Shown here: positions 23,471 to 35,457 of the stretch, one piece after another | How the letters are laid out: each line of letters begins with the position of its first letter | Numbering within the stretch: position 1 is the first letter of the stretch | Assembly (NCBI GenBank): GCA_021234155.1 | Contig: JAJEKV010000073.1 | Coordinates: 3,818,001-3,882,000, forward strand | Length of the DNA: 64,000 nucleotides | DNA from: Isoetes taiwanensis | Taxonomy: Eukaryota > Streptophyta > Lycopodiopsida > Isoetales > Isoetaceae | Direction of reading: 5' to 3' | Translations under genes and position numbers: made by a program | The notes under the pieces: generated by a model | Told to the model about the DNA's origin: nothing | The model's input: the letters and a program-made list of their open reading frames with translations, nothing else | Databases searched by the model: none

Positions 23471-24540
23471 ATGCTAAAAATATAATCATGTGCTAAGATG
23501 AGGCATTCATATTGATGTTATTACCTTAAAGTGCTTGTAGTTGTATCCCATTAAGGTTGGCAAATTATCTCTTACTATGATTTTGTGAATGGTTTGGCGG
23601 AAAATAGGGGTTAGGGTTTTGTTATAATTTTGTTTGACCTTTGGGTAATTTTGTAAATTCGCGGTGGCAGCGTTCGAGCATGGTGGGAGTGGAGCTGGGG
23701 CAGATGAGGCGATGCAGGCACAGGCGATGAGGCGATGAGCCAGATGCAAACGATGCAGGCAGAGGCCGTTGTTTCGGTTTTGTGGGGGGAGATCCAGCCT
23801 TCTTGAACTGTATTTCAACCACAGGGCAAAGTCAGCGAGGAGGTAGCAAACAGGAGGCTCTGAAATTGTGGCCAATTTTTGCATAAAGCTTGGCTCCCTG
23901 GGGTTTGGATACATACTCGGTTTCTAGCTATGGCTACTTAGTTTCCAGCTATGGCTATGGTTTCCAAGGATTGTTGCTGGCGATGGGGCTCAGGATAGAC
24001 ATGATTCAGGATAGATGGGGCTCAGGATAGATTGTTCGGGTGGAGATAAGCCAGGACTGCCTCCTGTGTTGCAGTTCTTCTTCGACCAAATTTGGGAACC
24101 TAGTTTGCTGAGTTTTGTTGTTGGAGCATGTACTTTCTGCTGAAATTGCAGTGTTGTTTGTGCTATGTCACGTCTTGACTCTAAGTTCTTCTTACTTGTT
24201 CTTCACTCTCCTTTGTTCTTATGTGTCTTTTGTGAATGCAATGGTATTCGTGCATTTTTTATGTGTATAGATTGAAGTATGCCATGTATGTATATACGTG
24301 TAGTAGCCATATGGGGTGCACAAGCTTATGCATGCGCAAGCCCTTCATTTGGCATATTCATGGAACTATGATTGGATGCAATGATCCAAAACAAACAATA
24401 GCTTATTAATATCTAGCATTATAACAGGGGGTTTCTTTTGTATTTTTGTACGTTTTTTCCTAAGGTTTTTATATGATTTCATGGATGTATTTGATGAGGT
24501 ATACTAATTAGTATATCTAGAGTGCGCATACGCTTAAACT
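23471..24540. other. Intergenic, no gene seen
   Basis: A GC-richer segment (23650-23800) with GCAGGCA and GATGAGGCGATGAG repeats gives short ORFs on both strands. A 26-base phrase about CTCAGGATAGA is repeated near 23990-24030. No domain recognised. Confidence 0.4.
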
Positions 24541-24544
24541 AATT

Positions 24545-25091
24545 TTGATGCCTAATTCCAATGGTTTAGACCCATATGTCATATATTTCTTTATTATATT
24601 ATTGTATTTTCTTGTAGTATCATATTCTGCTCGACATGCAAGCCTCGAGGTAACCCATTTTAGGGTTATGTGTTGCGAACTTATTGGCTTCCTTCAGCAT
24701 CCGGCAGTGTCTCCAGAACAACCGCACCAGCACAGGTGCCCGAACACAGGGATCTCCATCCCGCTAAACACCAAACTATGTTGGCTCCTTCTTGGCATCA
24801 GATCGGAACTCAGCACAGGGGACTTCAGGTCAGAAGAGGGTATTTTGGGGTTTCTTTGTTTCTGTGCTTCTATGGTTTTCTCCCCATGACTCGATGGCAA
24901 AACATTGTTGGGTCTGTGGTGCCGGACTGGACCAGATTTTTAGCAAGGACCAGATTTGCATAATGAACTAGAGGGCCATGTTGATGCCATGGTTCCTTTA
25001 GGATTTGCTGCTCAATATCAATCCCTCTTAGCTCCAGATCTTGCTGGCCATGTGAAGGAGACATATATGCGTTGTTTTTGCAATGTGTTTT
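24545..25091 (+). other. Coding-like relic, unidentified
   Basis: Two open frames overlap at 24545-24963, and a third stretch at 24963-25100 encodes ELEGHVDAMVPLGFAAQYQS and VKETYMRCFCNVFF before TAA. The last piece looks like real protein but matches no family I recognise. Frame changes suggest an old gene or transposon fragment. Confidence 0.3.
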
Positions 25092-25100
25092 TTTCAAAGT

Positions 25101-26940
25101 AAGAGTTTCTTGTCATTTGCATCCAGCTATCCTTCTTTTATCTACGTTATGTGGTTTTACTAAAGGTAGACATATGAAACGAAAGGTTTCTAACATGATG
25201 TAAATTTTGCAGGGATATAGTGTCCCAACTTATTGGCTAGTAAGGGCTACAATACAAAGGAAATATAGCCTAAACATACAAAATGAATGTTTGTTCTTGA
25301 ATCCATTGATAACAAGAAGAATGCAGATACAAAATCCTAAGTAGGTGGGTGTACAAGTCAATGTATAACAGTGGCTGTCTTAAATGAAGTAAGGTTTTGA
25401 GGTGGCAGTACTACCTCAGAAATGGAAAAAAAATTCTCACGACTAAGAGAAGGATGAGTTCAGGGCACATTTGGGATTCATAAATGATAATGTGAGTGGT
25501 GCAAACTGAACACACCAGGTATGTGGTATTACCGAGAAATACAATGCTCTATATATGGTGCTTCAGAAATATGGTCAATTTATTTTGCAATGCGAAGGAA
25601 AGCGTTGGATTGCAAACAGATGATTCAGAGCATAAAGCCAGAAAATTCATTGTGAAACTCTAATCTTACTAACAGGATTAGGAGGGAAAAAGAGTTATCA
25701 ATATTATTGATAATGTCATATATTTAGAGAATTTGCAGTTTCTTAACCACGACATGTTAGGTTTACAATTTCTCATCAGGCGAAATAAACTCAATGCTTG
25801 GGATCTGGTATTTAGATGTTGTAGTTTCAAGTATTTGGGAACCTTGACAGCATAAAAAGGATATTCTGTCTAAATTACTAAGTTCCTGGGATAGCATTAA
25901 GCATTTTAACACAGAGGAATCTTGTTTTCTCAAGCTATGGGTTGGGACTTGGCCTGCTGGTGCTGGTCCACTTTTCAAAGACCACCTGATGGATGGAAAA
26001 CATCAAACGGATTTTTATACGTAGTTTCTATTGATGTTTACCAATTGTTTGAAGCAGGAGACTGCAGGTGAGGTCTTAGTACAACAGAACAGTAGCTTTC
26101 GAAATTACCAGACTTGCAGGTTGCCGCAGTTGAAGATGTTCTCTTGTTGCAAGCGGTTCAAGGAAACATGAATCAATAGTTCAAGGAGAGAAAGGGAGGT
26201 TGAAAATCCAATCCTATCCACATACACATCATCAGAGCAGTCTTTGAAATGATGGTAAGAAATTTTTATTGCAACTTTCATAGGAGCTAATAAATTTCTT
26301 GTACGCTTTGGACCACAGGCATTTTCATAAAAGTTTTGTGCTGCCCAATCCAGAGACATCTTTGGGTTGTTCTTATTCATTCTTCAAGCTTGACGAGGCT
26401 TCTAAGGCACAGAATTATAATGTCACCTCCCATTTGTGTGTGAATGGACAATTCCAGTTGCAAGTAAACCTTTCCAGAACATTATCCCATTGAAGCGCCA
26501 TAGGTTTGATTGTTTCATATATTAAAAAACTACTTATATGGTGTATTAGATTAGAATATTTGGTTGCAGCCCAATGGCAATGGTTGGAGAATATATTTTG
26601 TCATTTGTTAAAACTATGGATTATACATAATTTCAGATTAGGAAGCCTTCTCATTTCCAAGTGGCTCTTCTAGCAAATTGGGACTAACAGCACAAGCCCC
26701 AAGTAATGGCAAATGTCGTTGCCATTAGTTTTACTAAACTGCTGTTCATACGAGTAGGTTGTTTAACGATTTAGGCCCTTAAAGTTTATCTACATTTGCT
26801 TTTGTTAGGGCTCGAAGGGCCCAAAATTTTTTTTAATATAACAATCAACACACAACTACCATTAACATTATTAACACAAACCATTGCATTTTACATATTT
26901 AAATTAAAATCCCCCTTAAACCCCCTTTAGTTTGGGTGCA
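25101..26940. other. AT-rich intergenic, no gene seen
   Basis: Short ORFs only, on both strands, without recognisable motifs or linked splice sites. Confidence 0.4.
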
Positions 26941-27181
26941 TATTCACACGGGGGGTTACGTAGGGCAGCGAGAGCCCCGAAAATATATTTTCAATACGTG
27001 TATAAAATTAACACCATTAAGTACATTCCCTTAAACCTTATAGTATTTTGCAAACCTTAATATACAGTATATAAAAACTTGTACATGCATCCCCACAAAC
27101 GAGGATCGCTATGTACGGTCCAGATCTTGGAATGAAGGGCAAATATGCCCATCCGACAGCTCTCGTTGCCCGTGTGAATAA
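26941..27181. repeat. MITE-like element with terminal inverted repeats
   Basis: The left end (26942-26975) has TATTCACACGGG and GCAGCGAGAGC; the right end (27161-27181) has the complements GCTCTCGTTGCCCGTGTGAATA. The left arm carries an extra block (GGGTTACGTAGG) between the two motifs. The interior is AT-rich and non-coding. The target duplication is unclear. Confidence 0.6.
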
Positions 27182-27875
27182 ATAAATTTTGTCTTTCTAC
27201 TTGTAAAACTTGAAATGGGATGATGGGTGGATGGGATGGAGGAACGTTGTGAAGAGAGGAGGCATTGCAAAGTGTGTGAAAGTTGGGAGAAGCTTCGAAA
27301 AATTATTACATACGTCATATGGTGCATATGTCAACATGCTCTTATATGGTGAAGGACAAACAAATACTTTGCTTGTACTACTGCGGACCCTTTAATGCAT
27401 TGTGAATAAAATTATTCTGGTCCATCTATGTGGTATGAGACGTAAATAAAACATACAAAAGCTTTACAATGGAGTGTATATCCTTCCTATGCTATGCAAT
27501 AGGATACTTGTGCATCCTTACTGCGATTTTATACAATTTATGATCCCTACTTGCTGTTAGATAATATAAACATGGGTGTCACACATTCTTGTGATACATA
27601 TCCATACAAAAAGAAAGGATCGCGTATTTCATCGAACAAGAAGACATGAATACGAGGTCATGCCAGATTAGATCTGATGTAAGTGTTATTCATCACTTTC
27701 AAAATATTTTTGCCTTGAAGAAAGACAAAAATGCGGCTAGTTTTTGGTTTGCAGCCCCCCTTTGATGTGGCGTGCATCTGGGCCCCTAAATTTCAGATTG
27801 TATGATGTGGACCTGTGCCACACTTTTGGTTTTTTTTTTTTTTTTTTTCGTGAAATGAAACCTGTCTCCAAAAAC
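27182..27875. other. Intergenic, no gene seen
   Basis: Contains a long T run (about 27826-27848) that could be a LINE or SINE tail read on the minus strand, but no element body could be recognised. Confidence 0.35.
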
Positions 27876-28107
27876 GCTAGCATATTGTATGCACATCACT
27901 ATCTACTAAAAATATGCTTCTTCAATAGTCCTGAGCTTTTAAGCTGCACGCTTTCCTGTATTCAGGCCAAAAGGAAAGTGAAATTTGCATAATGCTAGCA
28001 TATTGTATGCACATTACTAAATATATGCTTGGTCAATAGTCCTGAGCTTTTTAACAGCAAGCTTTTCTGTATTCAGGCCAAAAGAAAGTGAAACTTGCTG
28101 CATCAAA
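27876..28107 (+). repeat. Tandem duplication, 118-base unit
   Basis: GCTAGCATATTGTATGCACAT starts both copies (27876 and 27994), and CAATAGTCCTGAGCTTTT and TGTATTCAGGCCAAAA follow in both. The copies differ by small indels and substitutions. Confidence 0.85.
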
Positions 28108-29851
28108 ACATTTGTATGTTTGTAAAGCTTATTGCATGTACCTGTAATTTGTTTTGAGAAACCTCCAGTAGCTCCTAAAAGTCGAAGTCTATAAATGAAA
28201 TACAACATAAATTTATATGTTTGGCTGTAGGTCGAATTCTGTATTTGCATGCTCAAAAAATTGCAAAGTGGATCATGTCAAATTGACTCTAAATTGAAGA
28301 ATATGAGTCAAATGCTACATGACTCTCATAAAAGAATCTATAAATGGTTATGTTGCTTATAAAAAGCATATGCATTTTGTTGTTAAAAGCAAAGGAATGA
28401 ACATTGGATCCTACAAATGCCTAGGAAAACGTTTTGTAATGTACTCTAGTAGACTAAAAAAGGAAGCATAACCTAGAGATATATGTTGGAACACATGTTC
28501 GAGTGCAAAAAAGGCAGTATAGATGGACCATCATAACTTGCAAACAATGAAGATGAGTCAAATCGTAAAGAAGACGATATACTCGATTAAATGAAACAGG
28601 TATATTAGGGAAGAAAATGATATCACACATATAATATATCCATTGAAAGAAACCATGTTGTTGTGGACAGATGGATCTGAATTTGGTGCGAATTTTTTGC
28701 ATTTGAACTTGGAAATAATAACTTGCCTAAAGCCAAAGTATCTGGCAACAACAAAGATTCAGTAGAATCCATGGCTGCATGTAGAAGTTCCTTAGGATCA
28801 AACATGTCCGCGAATGAAGAAGTTTATTTATGAGAAATGCTGCTGATGTTGAATGTCTATTTCGCTTGTAACGACCTTCTTAACTCCATTGATAAATACC
28901 ATCAATTTTAAATATAACATCTAAGCAATTTGTTGCAATGGAGGCCCTAGCAGATTATAAATGCTCAAGTCGGATCATGTTGAATGCTACAACTACTTTT
29001 ACCAAGACAAAGTTGAATGCCTCAACAAAGATTGTTGTTGCAAATGATGTATTGACTCTTTGATTCTACAAGATCTAGCTGCAAATATATGACAGGTTAA
29101 AACATAGTTGCAATACGATTTTTTCCCCTAAAATGATATTAGATTTGAATGAGCTTTTACTGTGCAAAATATGAATGAAAGGTTGCAGAAGGAATGCTAA
29201 GAGAACTACATTAGTGACAAATACCTATTTGGCCTGGTCACAAAACTTCAAGGGTCCGCTTTTGGCACTACATTGGGTATTCCAACCGTAACAAAGGACC
29301 CAGCTGACATGTAACAAGACGAAGCTTTTTGTACAAATCCATACCATGTTGCTACTCTGCAAAGGAAAAATCATCGACCTCCATGTTCAATCTGGTAGCT
29401 AAGGGTCTAGCGGGCTAGGCAACAAAGGAATAAGGAAAACGACCACCATAGCTACAACAAGACCTTCTTGAAGTTAAGAGGAACCCATTTGCAAAAATCT
29501 GAGAGGATTGAAGGCCTTTTTCAATTCTGAACGAATGTTGCTCGTAATAAGCATTTTTGGGCACCTTTGCGGTGCCTAGGAAGAACTCCGGAATGTTCTA
29601 ATCTTCACCTTAACCTGCTCAAACATGGATAAATAAAAAACTCTCTTATCTGTGAGCGAGCGAAACAAAAGCCTGAGAGAAGAATCATAAGAGAATGCCA
29701 CAGATTGATAGAAGGGGCAAAGATATCCTCATCACTGTAGTCATGCCACATGACCTTACACACGGTGCTTCCTCTATCATAAAATTTAAAAACTCCTCCT
29801 CTATTGGGGGGGAATGGCATTGAATGCCGGAAGGGGGAATGCAAACTGAAA
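28108..29851. other. AT-rich intergenic, no gene seen
   Basis: Two short minus-strand ORFs (28454-28702 and 28623-28805) overlap in different frames and match nothing recognisable. No other signal. Confidence 0.4.
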
Positions 29852-29887
29852 GGGAACACCGCATACGGCATAATATGCAGCGTTCCC
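29852..29887. repeat. Short palindrome
   Basis: GGGAACACCGCATA pairs with TATGCAGCGTTCCC around an 8-base loop, with two mismatches. It lies about 60 bases before a block (about 29929-29962) shared with 62323-62362. Confidence 0.6.
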
Positions 29888-29928
29888 TGGCACGGTTCCC
29901 AATCCATCCTAAAATAATAATAAAAAAA

Positions 29929-29975
29929 ACAAGGTGCTATGCACGGAGGGTTGCCCTCCATGGCCAGAAGGTGAA
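29929..29975 (+). repeat. Dispersed repeat end, copy 1 (copy 2 at 62318-62370)
   Basis: AACAAGGTGCTATGCACGGA, GGGTTGCCCTCC and AGGTGAA occur here and at 62318-62370 with two substitutions. The block contains the hairpin GGAGGGTTGCCCTCC. Confidence 0.65.
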
Positions 29976-30204
29976 TGGCTTAAATCATGCTTGATAGAGT
30001 ACTTGATACCATGATTTTAGGAGGATTGGCCTGAAGAGATCTTTGGTGCTCGGCATGGATTTGAGTTTGCAGACGATGAATGCATGATTTGGAGTACGAT
30101 CGTGCTTCTTGGCATATCATTTCTTAGACTAACAGCACCATAGCTACTCTAGACCGGCCAAATCCAAACCAAAATGAACATTACATCCCATATTTTTTGT
30201 CAGG

Positions 30205-30325
30205 AGGCATTTACGTGGCAAATTGCTTTGGCGGCGCCGCCAGCTTTGGCGGAGGGCTCGCAGCTTTGACGCTCGCCCTCCGCCTAGCGGAGCCGACTCA
30301 TCAATTACATCACGTAAATGGCCTC
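30205..30325. repeat. GC-core foldback element
   Basis: The ends GGCATTTACGTG (30204-30215) and CACGTAAATGGCC (30313-30325) are inverted. The interior has GGCGGCGCCGCC and paired arms GGCGGAGGGC and GCCCTCCGCC. The GC core resembles those at 6975 and 7461, so these may be one foldback family. Confidence 0.6.
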
Positions 30326-31285
30326 TAGACGAAAATTATATAGTACATCCTCACCAACTAACGTTAATAGGTCATCCTCTTTAAATGAACGGCCAAAATG
30401 AAAGCCCTAAATGTACAGAAGGTCGAGATCAAAAGCCCCAAATCCTGCACCTTCCTAACATCATCCTAGGCACATTTGATGGCCAGAATTTCACTTCCCT
30501 CTTGATCCAACGGTTTAGAGGCATGGTGCATGCCCCCATGCATGCCCCATCATGAAGTGGCAGCATCTCAACCACTTCCCTTTTCAACGGATAGATGGGA
30601 TTAGGGTGTACATCTTAAAAACCTTATTTATACAAGAAAGCCGCCACGAACGTTCTCTTTACCATCCCTTGTGACAGTTCAAGAATTGTTATATTGTGCA
30701 TTATTTTGATAGTCATAGCCATATTATGTCTCATTTCCTGTTTACAAACGTATGCAAGCCCAGTTCCTATCTAATTTACCTCTATATTGTACCTAAATCA
30801 ATCTTACAAACCATTTAACTTATTGTACAACCCAAAGGTCTCAAACCCTGTGTATAACTTTTGTACTCTATATCGTAATTTAGCTCACCAAATGTAAAAT
30901 AAATAAAGGTCGAACATTGCACAAAAGCATACCAAATGAGATCTTCTCAAAGTATTGATAAGATTCTATTGTTATGATGTTTGCAAACATGTATTTATTT
31001 ATTCTAAGGAGGATGCAAAATCAGTAAAGTGGAAGTTATAAGAGAAAATACACCCTTTATACATTTGCAATCCTAATGCTGATTCAAGGGGTCAAGAGAA
31101 GCAAAGCAAAGCAAACAATTAAACAAATAGCTACATAGATGAACTGATATGGACATTAATAGTTTCTTCATGCAATAGGCAAAAACATTACCATGCGGAT
31201 CATTAAACAAACTTTAGAATATGCAGCATCAATGTCGTGCTTACAATTATCAATGTATGTTCTAGAGTTGGAGCTTTGAGTGAAG
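30326..31285. other. Intergenic, no gene seen
   Basis: A possible TATA sequence (TTATTTATAC, about 30637) precedes no credible ORF. AT-rich otherwise. Confidence 0.35.
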
Positions 31286-31680
31286 CCAGCTTTACTCATA
31301 GGTTGGATTAACATCAATTATCTTAAAAATGATATGTTTGTCAAGACTGCACTTCTTAAGATGTATAGTAGATGTGGTTGGTAGATGTCTGTAATGTGTC
31401 TAGCAATATGAAGAAGCAATGGAACCATCAAGGAAATGCTAGGAGAGAAAAGGCAGACAGAATTACATTTGCCACCATTATAAATGCATGTGGCAGCCTT
31501 GGCAAACTTGAAGAAGGTAAGCTTGTTCATGACATCATCATTGGTAATGCCTCAGAGTCCAATGATGTTCTTGGAATAACAGTTGTCAAGATTGTGGGGG
31601 TTTCTATAAATCTCGTGAAGTATTTGAAAAAATTCAACATCATAATGTATTTACATGGACAGTCATAATATCAACCTCCA
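31286..31680 (+). pseudogene. Pentatricopeptide repeat (PPR) gene fragment
   Basis: Frame pieces encode NDMFVKTALLKMYSRCG, then DRITFATIINACGSLGKLEEG followed by KLVHDIII, then in another frame FYKSREVFEKIQHHNVFTW. This is the repeat order of PLS-class PPR proteins, which bind organellar RNA and are very numerous in seed-free plants. About three repeats remain with at least one frame change and no start, so it is a relic. Confidence 0.7.
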
Positions 31681-32225
31681 TCCAGCATAGTTAGTATAGC
31701 AAGTACGGTAAGGAGCTGAAGGATTGCTTGTTGGCACGAAAAATGGTCTTGTTGACAGAGTGTGGATAAATAGCAGTTTCCCAATTCACCTATTCAAGCA
31801 CAGCAGTGCCATACGTTGCCGTGACCTTTCTGCAAAGAGGTCTCACCTTGCAATTGTTGATGAAAATACAAATATCCTTGTTATTGACTTGTAGATAATT
31901 CTTTCAACATGTTTGCATGTCAGCAAGTTGCATAATCATCAACCCACCTGCCCCAAACTCTTATGTACAGATCATCCATTTAGAATGGCATACACAGATT
32001 GCATGTGTCCTTTTTTAATCGAGTACTTTTTGCTTCATAAGTTTTCTTCCAAGTTTATTTTGGATCAGAATATCAGTTGGGGTTCAATTCCTCAGTACTA
32101 TGTCTAGTGCAGAATAATTTGTACAATCATGTTGTTTATTCCATTGTTGAATTGATATTTCTGAGACCTTGATGATGTCGTCTTATTAGCCGTTTGTATT
32201 TTGTATCTTAATCTATCAAAATAAT
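31681..32225. other. Intergenic between PPR and IFT122 relics
   Basis: Short ORFs only; nothing recognisable. Confidence 0.4.
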
Positions 32226-32875
32226 ATAGTTGAGTCTGCTCTTAAACTATGGATTATCTCAGAAAAAAGAAATATATTTCGAAGATAAACATGCAAGCTC
32301 TGTTGCCTGGAACACGAAATTCAATACAATGCTCTGTTATTATGGCAATGGTAATGTGAACATTAAGACTGCTGATTTTTCTGTTCAACAACAACGATTG
32401 CAAGGTTATGTTATTGGCTTCCAAGGTTCAAGAATGTTCTGTCTTCATCATTTGACAATGTAGGTGACTCAAATATTATTTCTTGTTTCTTAACACTCTG
32501 AAGCTATGAACAGCTAAAACCTAGATGTCACAAGTATATTACAATGATTACTATTTCATTTGGAGGCAGACAATAGAAGTACCTGGGTCAGTAAGTATTG
32601 AGGAAATATCTCCAGATTAAAGATTTTGAGCATGCCTATCGTGTAGCATGTCTTGGTGTGACGGAAGCAGATTGGCAAATGCTTGCCATAGAAGCTCTTC
32701 AGGGACAGGCGTGGAAAATTGCACATTCTGGTTTTGCACGTATAAGGGATGTCCGCTACCTTGACCTTTTGAGTCTTCTTAATCAAGAACCATGCGAGAA
32801 ATCATCTCTTACTTCTCTTGTCCGATCCTTTCAGGTGAATTTCTTTCAGGATGCTCTAATTTCAACATATTGATC
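32226..32875 (+). pseudogene. IFT122: IFT122 (intraflagellar transport) gene fragment
   Basis: Exon-like stretch 32230-32463 encodes HASSVAWNTKFNTMLCYYGN, NVNIKTADF and LQGYVIGFQGSRMFCLH. After about 100 bases, 32560-32870 encodes TIEVPGSVSI, then with a one-base frame change YLQIKDFEHAYRVACLGVTE, ADWQMLAIEALQGQ and RIRDVRYLDLL. These match, in order, the end of the WD-repeat half and the beginning of the TPR-like half of IFT122, a subunit of the IFT-A complex for retrograde ciliary transport. Land plants with motile sperm keep such genes. A stop after HHLTM, the frame change and the absence of further exons suggest a relic, although poor splice-site recognition on my part is possible. Confidence 0.65.
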
Positions 32876-33739
32876 CTCCGTTCATCGCCAATGTTGGCGA
32901 CTCTATCTTGGATATTCATTTGCAAGTCAACTGACAGAGTATGTTAAAGCCAAAGAAGCCAAAGAGGTGCAGTTTCTGAGAATTTTGTTTCCATGAGAAC
33001 GCCACTGTAGCAAGTCACAAGCAAATGAAGCAACAAACAAAAAGTTATCTTGCCTCGTTTTTTTTCCTTTTATGATCTTGCATCAACTACTTGGTTAAAT
33101 GAACAATCTTAAGCACTATAATGAGTTTTATTGCAAAAAATTGTACTGGAGGAGACATAATTGGTTCTAAAAAAGTGAGCCAAACACCAACCTAACCTGT
33201 TACCGCCCTTGCATCATAGCCATCTTGAGACAATGTTTGAAATGTTTTTCTCCATGGCCACAACTGGGGAGAGAGTCGACCTTCAAATATAGATCATTCC
33301 ACTGCCAAATTGATTTCCAGACCATGAATGCTTCATAAAACAGGGGGAAAGCTTAGCACTAAGAAATAACAGAATGGGGAGCCGACTCGCCGCAATTGCA
33401 AATTTAATAGCCAGAGAGGAACCGTAGATACAGCCTTTGATATTTCACTATTTTTGGGGATCAGTTCTGCTACATATCTTTTGCATCCCGGTACCAAATG
33501 CTCAACAGAGGTCCCGAACATAATAAAATTCTGAAAACCAGAGGAGGAATGGATACCGTGGTGTGACTCGATGCTTCTTGCCGTGTTTGGGGTTTGAAAA
33601 CCGCCATAGCCAGAGATTGCTAAAGTAGAGCTGGGATCGCTTGCAAAGGAAGAAATGTGAAGGTCCACACAAAAAACAGGCCATGACCAAAGCTGCAAAA
33701 CCTATCAACATCTGCCATACCAGCATCCGGTTACATGAG
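32876..33739. other. Intergenic, no gene seen
   Basis: The minus-strand ORF 33333-33698 overlaps another ORF in a different frame and matches nothing recognisable. Confidence 0.35.
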
Positions 33740-33862
33740 CATGACCGCCAGTTTAAGGGGAGGAGCAGTTTTTGGAATATTCCAGGTATATACCAGCATA
33801 TTCTTGAAATATGCCAAAAACCCACCTAAGCCAAGGTTTGCCCCCTAGGGGCAATCCAAAAA
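33740..33862 (+). repeat. Dispersed repeat, copy B (copy A at 23320-23470)
   Basis: ATGACCGCCAGTTTA, GGAGCAGTTTTTGG, and GGTTTGCCCCCTAGGGGCAA at the end match copy A in order. The AT-rich middle differs by indels. Confidence 0.65.
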
Positions 33863-35339
33863 GAAAAAGTTTGCACAATCAATTTTGTATTGTGGAAAGG
33901 TAATTTCGCAATGGTTGGAACTAAGATTTAGGTATGGTATTATATAAAATATTGTATATTTGAGGGTGTTTGAGCAGCTTGTTCAGTTTGATGGTCTTAT
34001 TTCTATTTTACATTACCTCGGATCTTGTTTTTTGCAATGGTATAAAAACAGAAAGACTTGGAGGAAATTTTGGAAAGTGTTGGACTACAGACACGACATG
34101 CTTTTTCTATCTTTATGCCGACAAAGTCGGGACTGCAAGCTCCACTTTATCTGGTCTGTCTCGGCTTTCAAATCTGCTTGAATTGACTGAATCTATATTT
34201 TTTTTTTGTCCACTGTCGCTGCAGTAGAGTGGGCCAAATTTTTGGCAGAAAGAGATGGTAGCCATAGGTTCAAATCCCACATTTCTGCTTCAATTTGATC
34301 TCATTTCTTAGGTTTCCTCTTCATGAGTTTATAGTCCACATTGGTGGTAGTGCAGCAGACAATTTCACCTTCAATCCTTCTGTTATGTCAACAAAAGTCC
34401 CTGGTGAGCCGACTGTAGCCTAGAGGGTTGGCCAAATCTTCTAAGCTTGTTTCTCAGCAGTTAGCCCTGACATCTAATTAGAATATCTAATCAGCACCGG
34501 CACTCGGTCTTGATTTCTAGAAGCTTTGATCAGAAGGGTCCATTGGTTTTGCAATGGTCATTTAATATCATTTAATAGCTGGAAGTGGCCTCACTATGAA
34601 CCCAAAAAACTGAGATCATTGATCTGGCATAAATCAAGAAATATTCTCTACATCAATGGCCAACAACAAAGCATGCAAATAGCCCATAAAGTATGCATTA
34701 AATAGCATTAAAGCATGCCATCTGGCACAGACCAAGAGTACCTGATTATTTTTAAGAACTTAATAGCATATTACGAAATTTATTTTGTGCACTATTTCTA
34801 TCTATTTTTGTGCTTTAGAATTTAACCGTATGCCCTTGGCAAGTTTTGCAAATCAACCAAATACCCTTAAGATGTTATCTGACTTATAGAGGTCTTGGAC
34901 CACAATCTGAACTCTTGGAAATATCATTGCTTTCGAAATGCAACGGTTGAGACTCAAATTGTCTACATCATCTTATCTCAAGCAGCATGGCCACAATCTG
35001 AAACGTTGGAGTATCATCAATTTCAAATTCCAAACAATTGGAAGTGGAATCAAAGCTTAGGATTGGAATCGAGAGCAAATGAGCTTGACTTGATCAAGAA
35101 CTAGAACTGGATCAAGAGCTGGAATAGTCATGGATTGGATGTGAAACTGCTGCCGACCAATCAACATCACTTGCCTCTTCTCGGTATCAAGCTGTTCGAC
35201 ATTCCTATAGATTCAACAAAACAATATATTAATCCGTTCTATCCTTTGATCATATCCTCTAAAGTCACCTCGCTCCTCACAAGACTTTCCACGATCAATA
35301 GACAAAGAATAAACAAAACTTATACTCAAAGAGAGTAAA
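33863..35339. other. Intergenic with possible tRNA-derived piece
   Basis: GGTTCAAATCCC at 34268-34279 is a perfect B-box-like motif, preceded by AGATGGTAGCC. No cloverleaf could be drawn, so this may be a SINE head remnant. No gene seen. Confidence 0.3.
35229..35302 (+). repeat. Direct repeat with 37393-37475
   Basis: AATCCGTTC, CATATCCTCTAAAGTCACCT and AAGACTTTCCACGATCA here match TAATCCGTTC, CATATCCTCTAAAATCACCT and AAAACTTTCCATGATCA at 37393-37475. These are probably two copies of an element end on either side of the LINE and LTR relic. Confidence 0.65.
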
Positions 35340-35457
35340 ACTCAATAAGGGATTCCGGTTCAAATTGTTATGAACCTATCAGCAAGATACAAGAAAACTA
35401 TAATACAGAACTATAAATACTCAAGGAGAAGAATGAAATATCTGTATAGAGCACGAG

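Noticed and set aside
33333-33825. Two overlapping minus-strand ORFs
   Set aside because: Different frames over the same DNA, no domain, one overlaps a dispersed repeat.
34240-34300. tRNA gene suggested by GGTTCAAATCCC
   Set aside because: Only the B box fits; acceptor and anticodon stems are absent.
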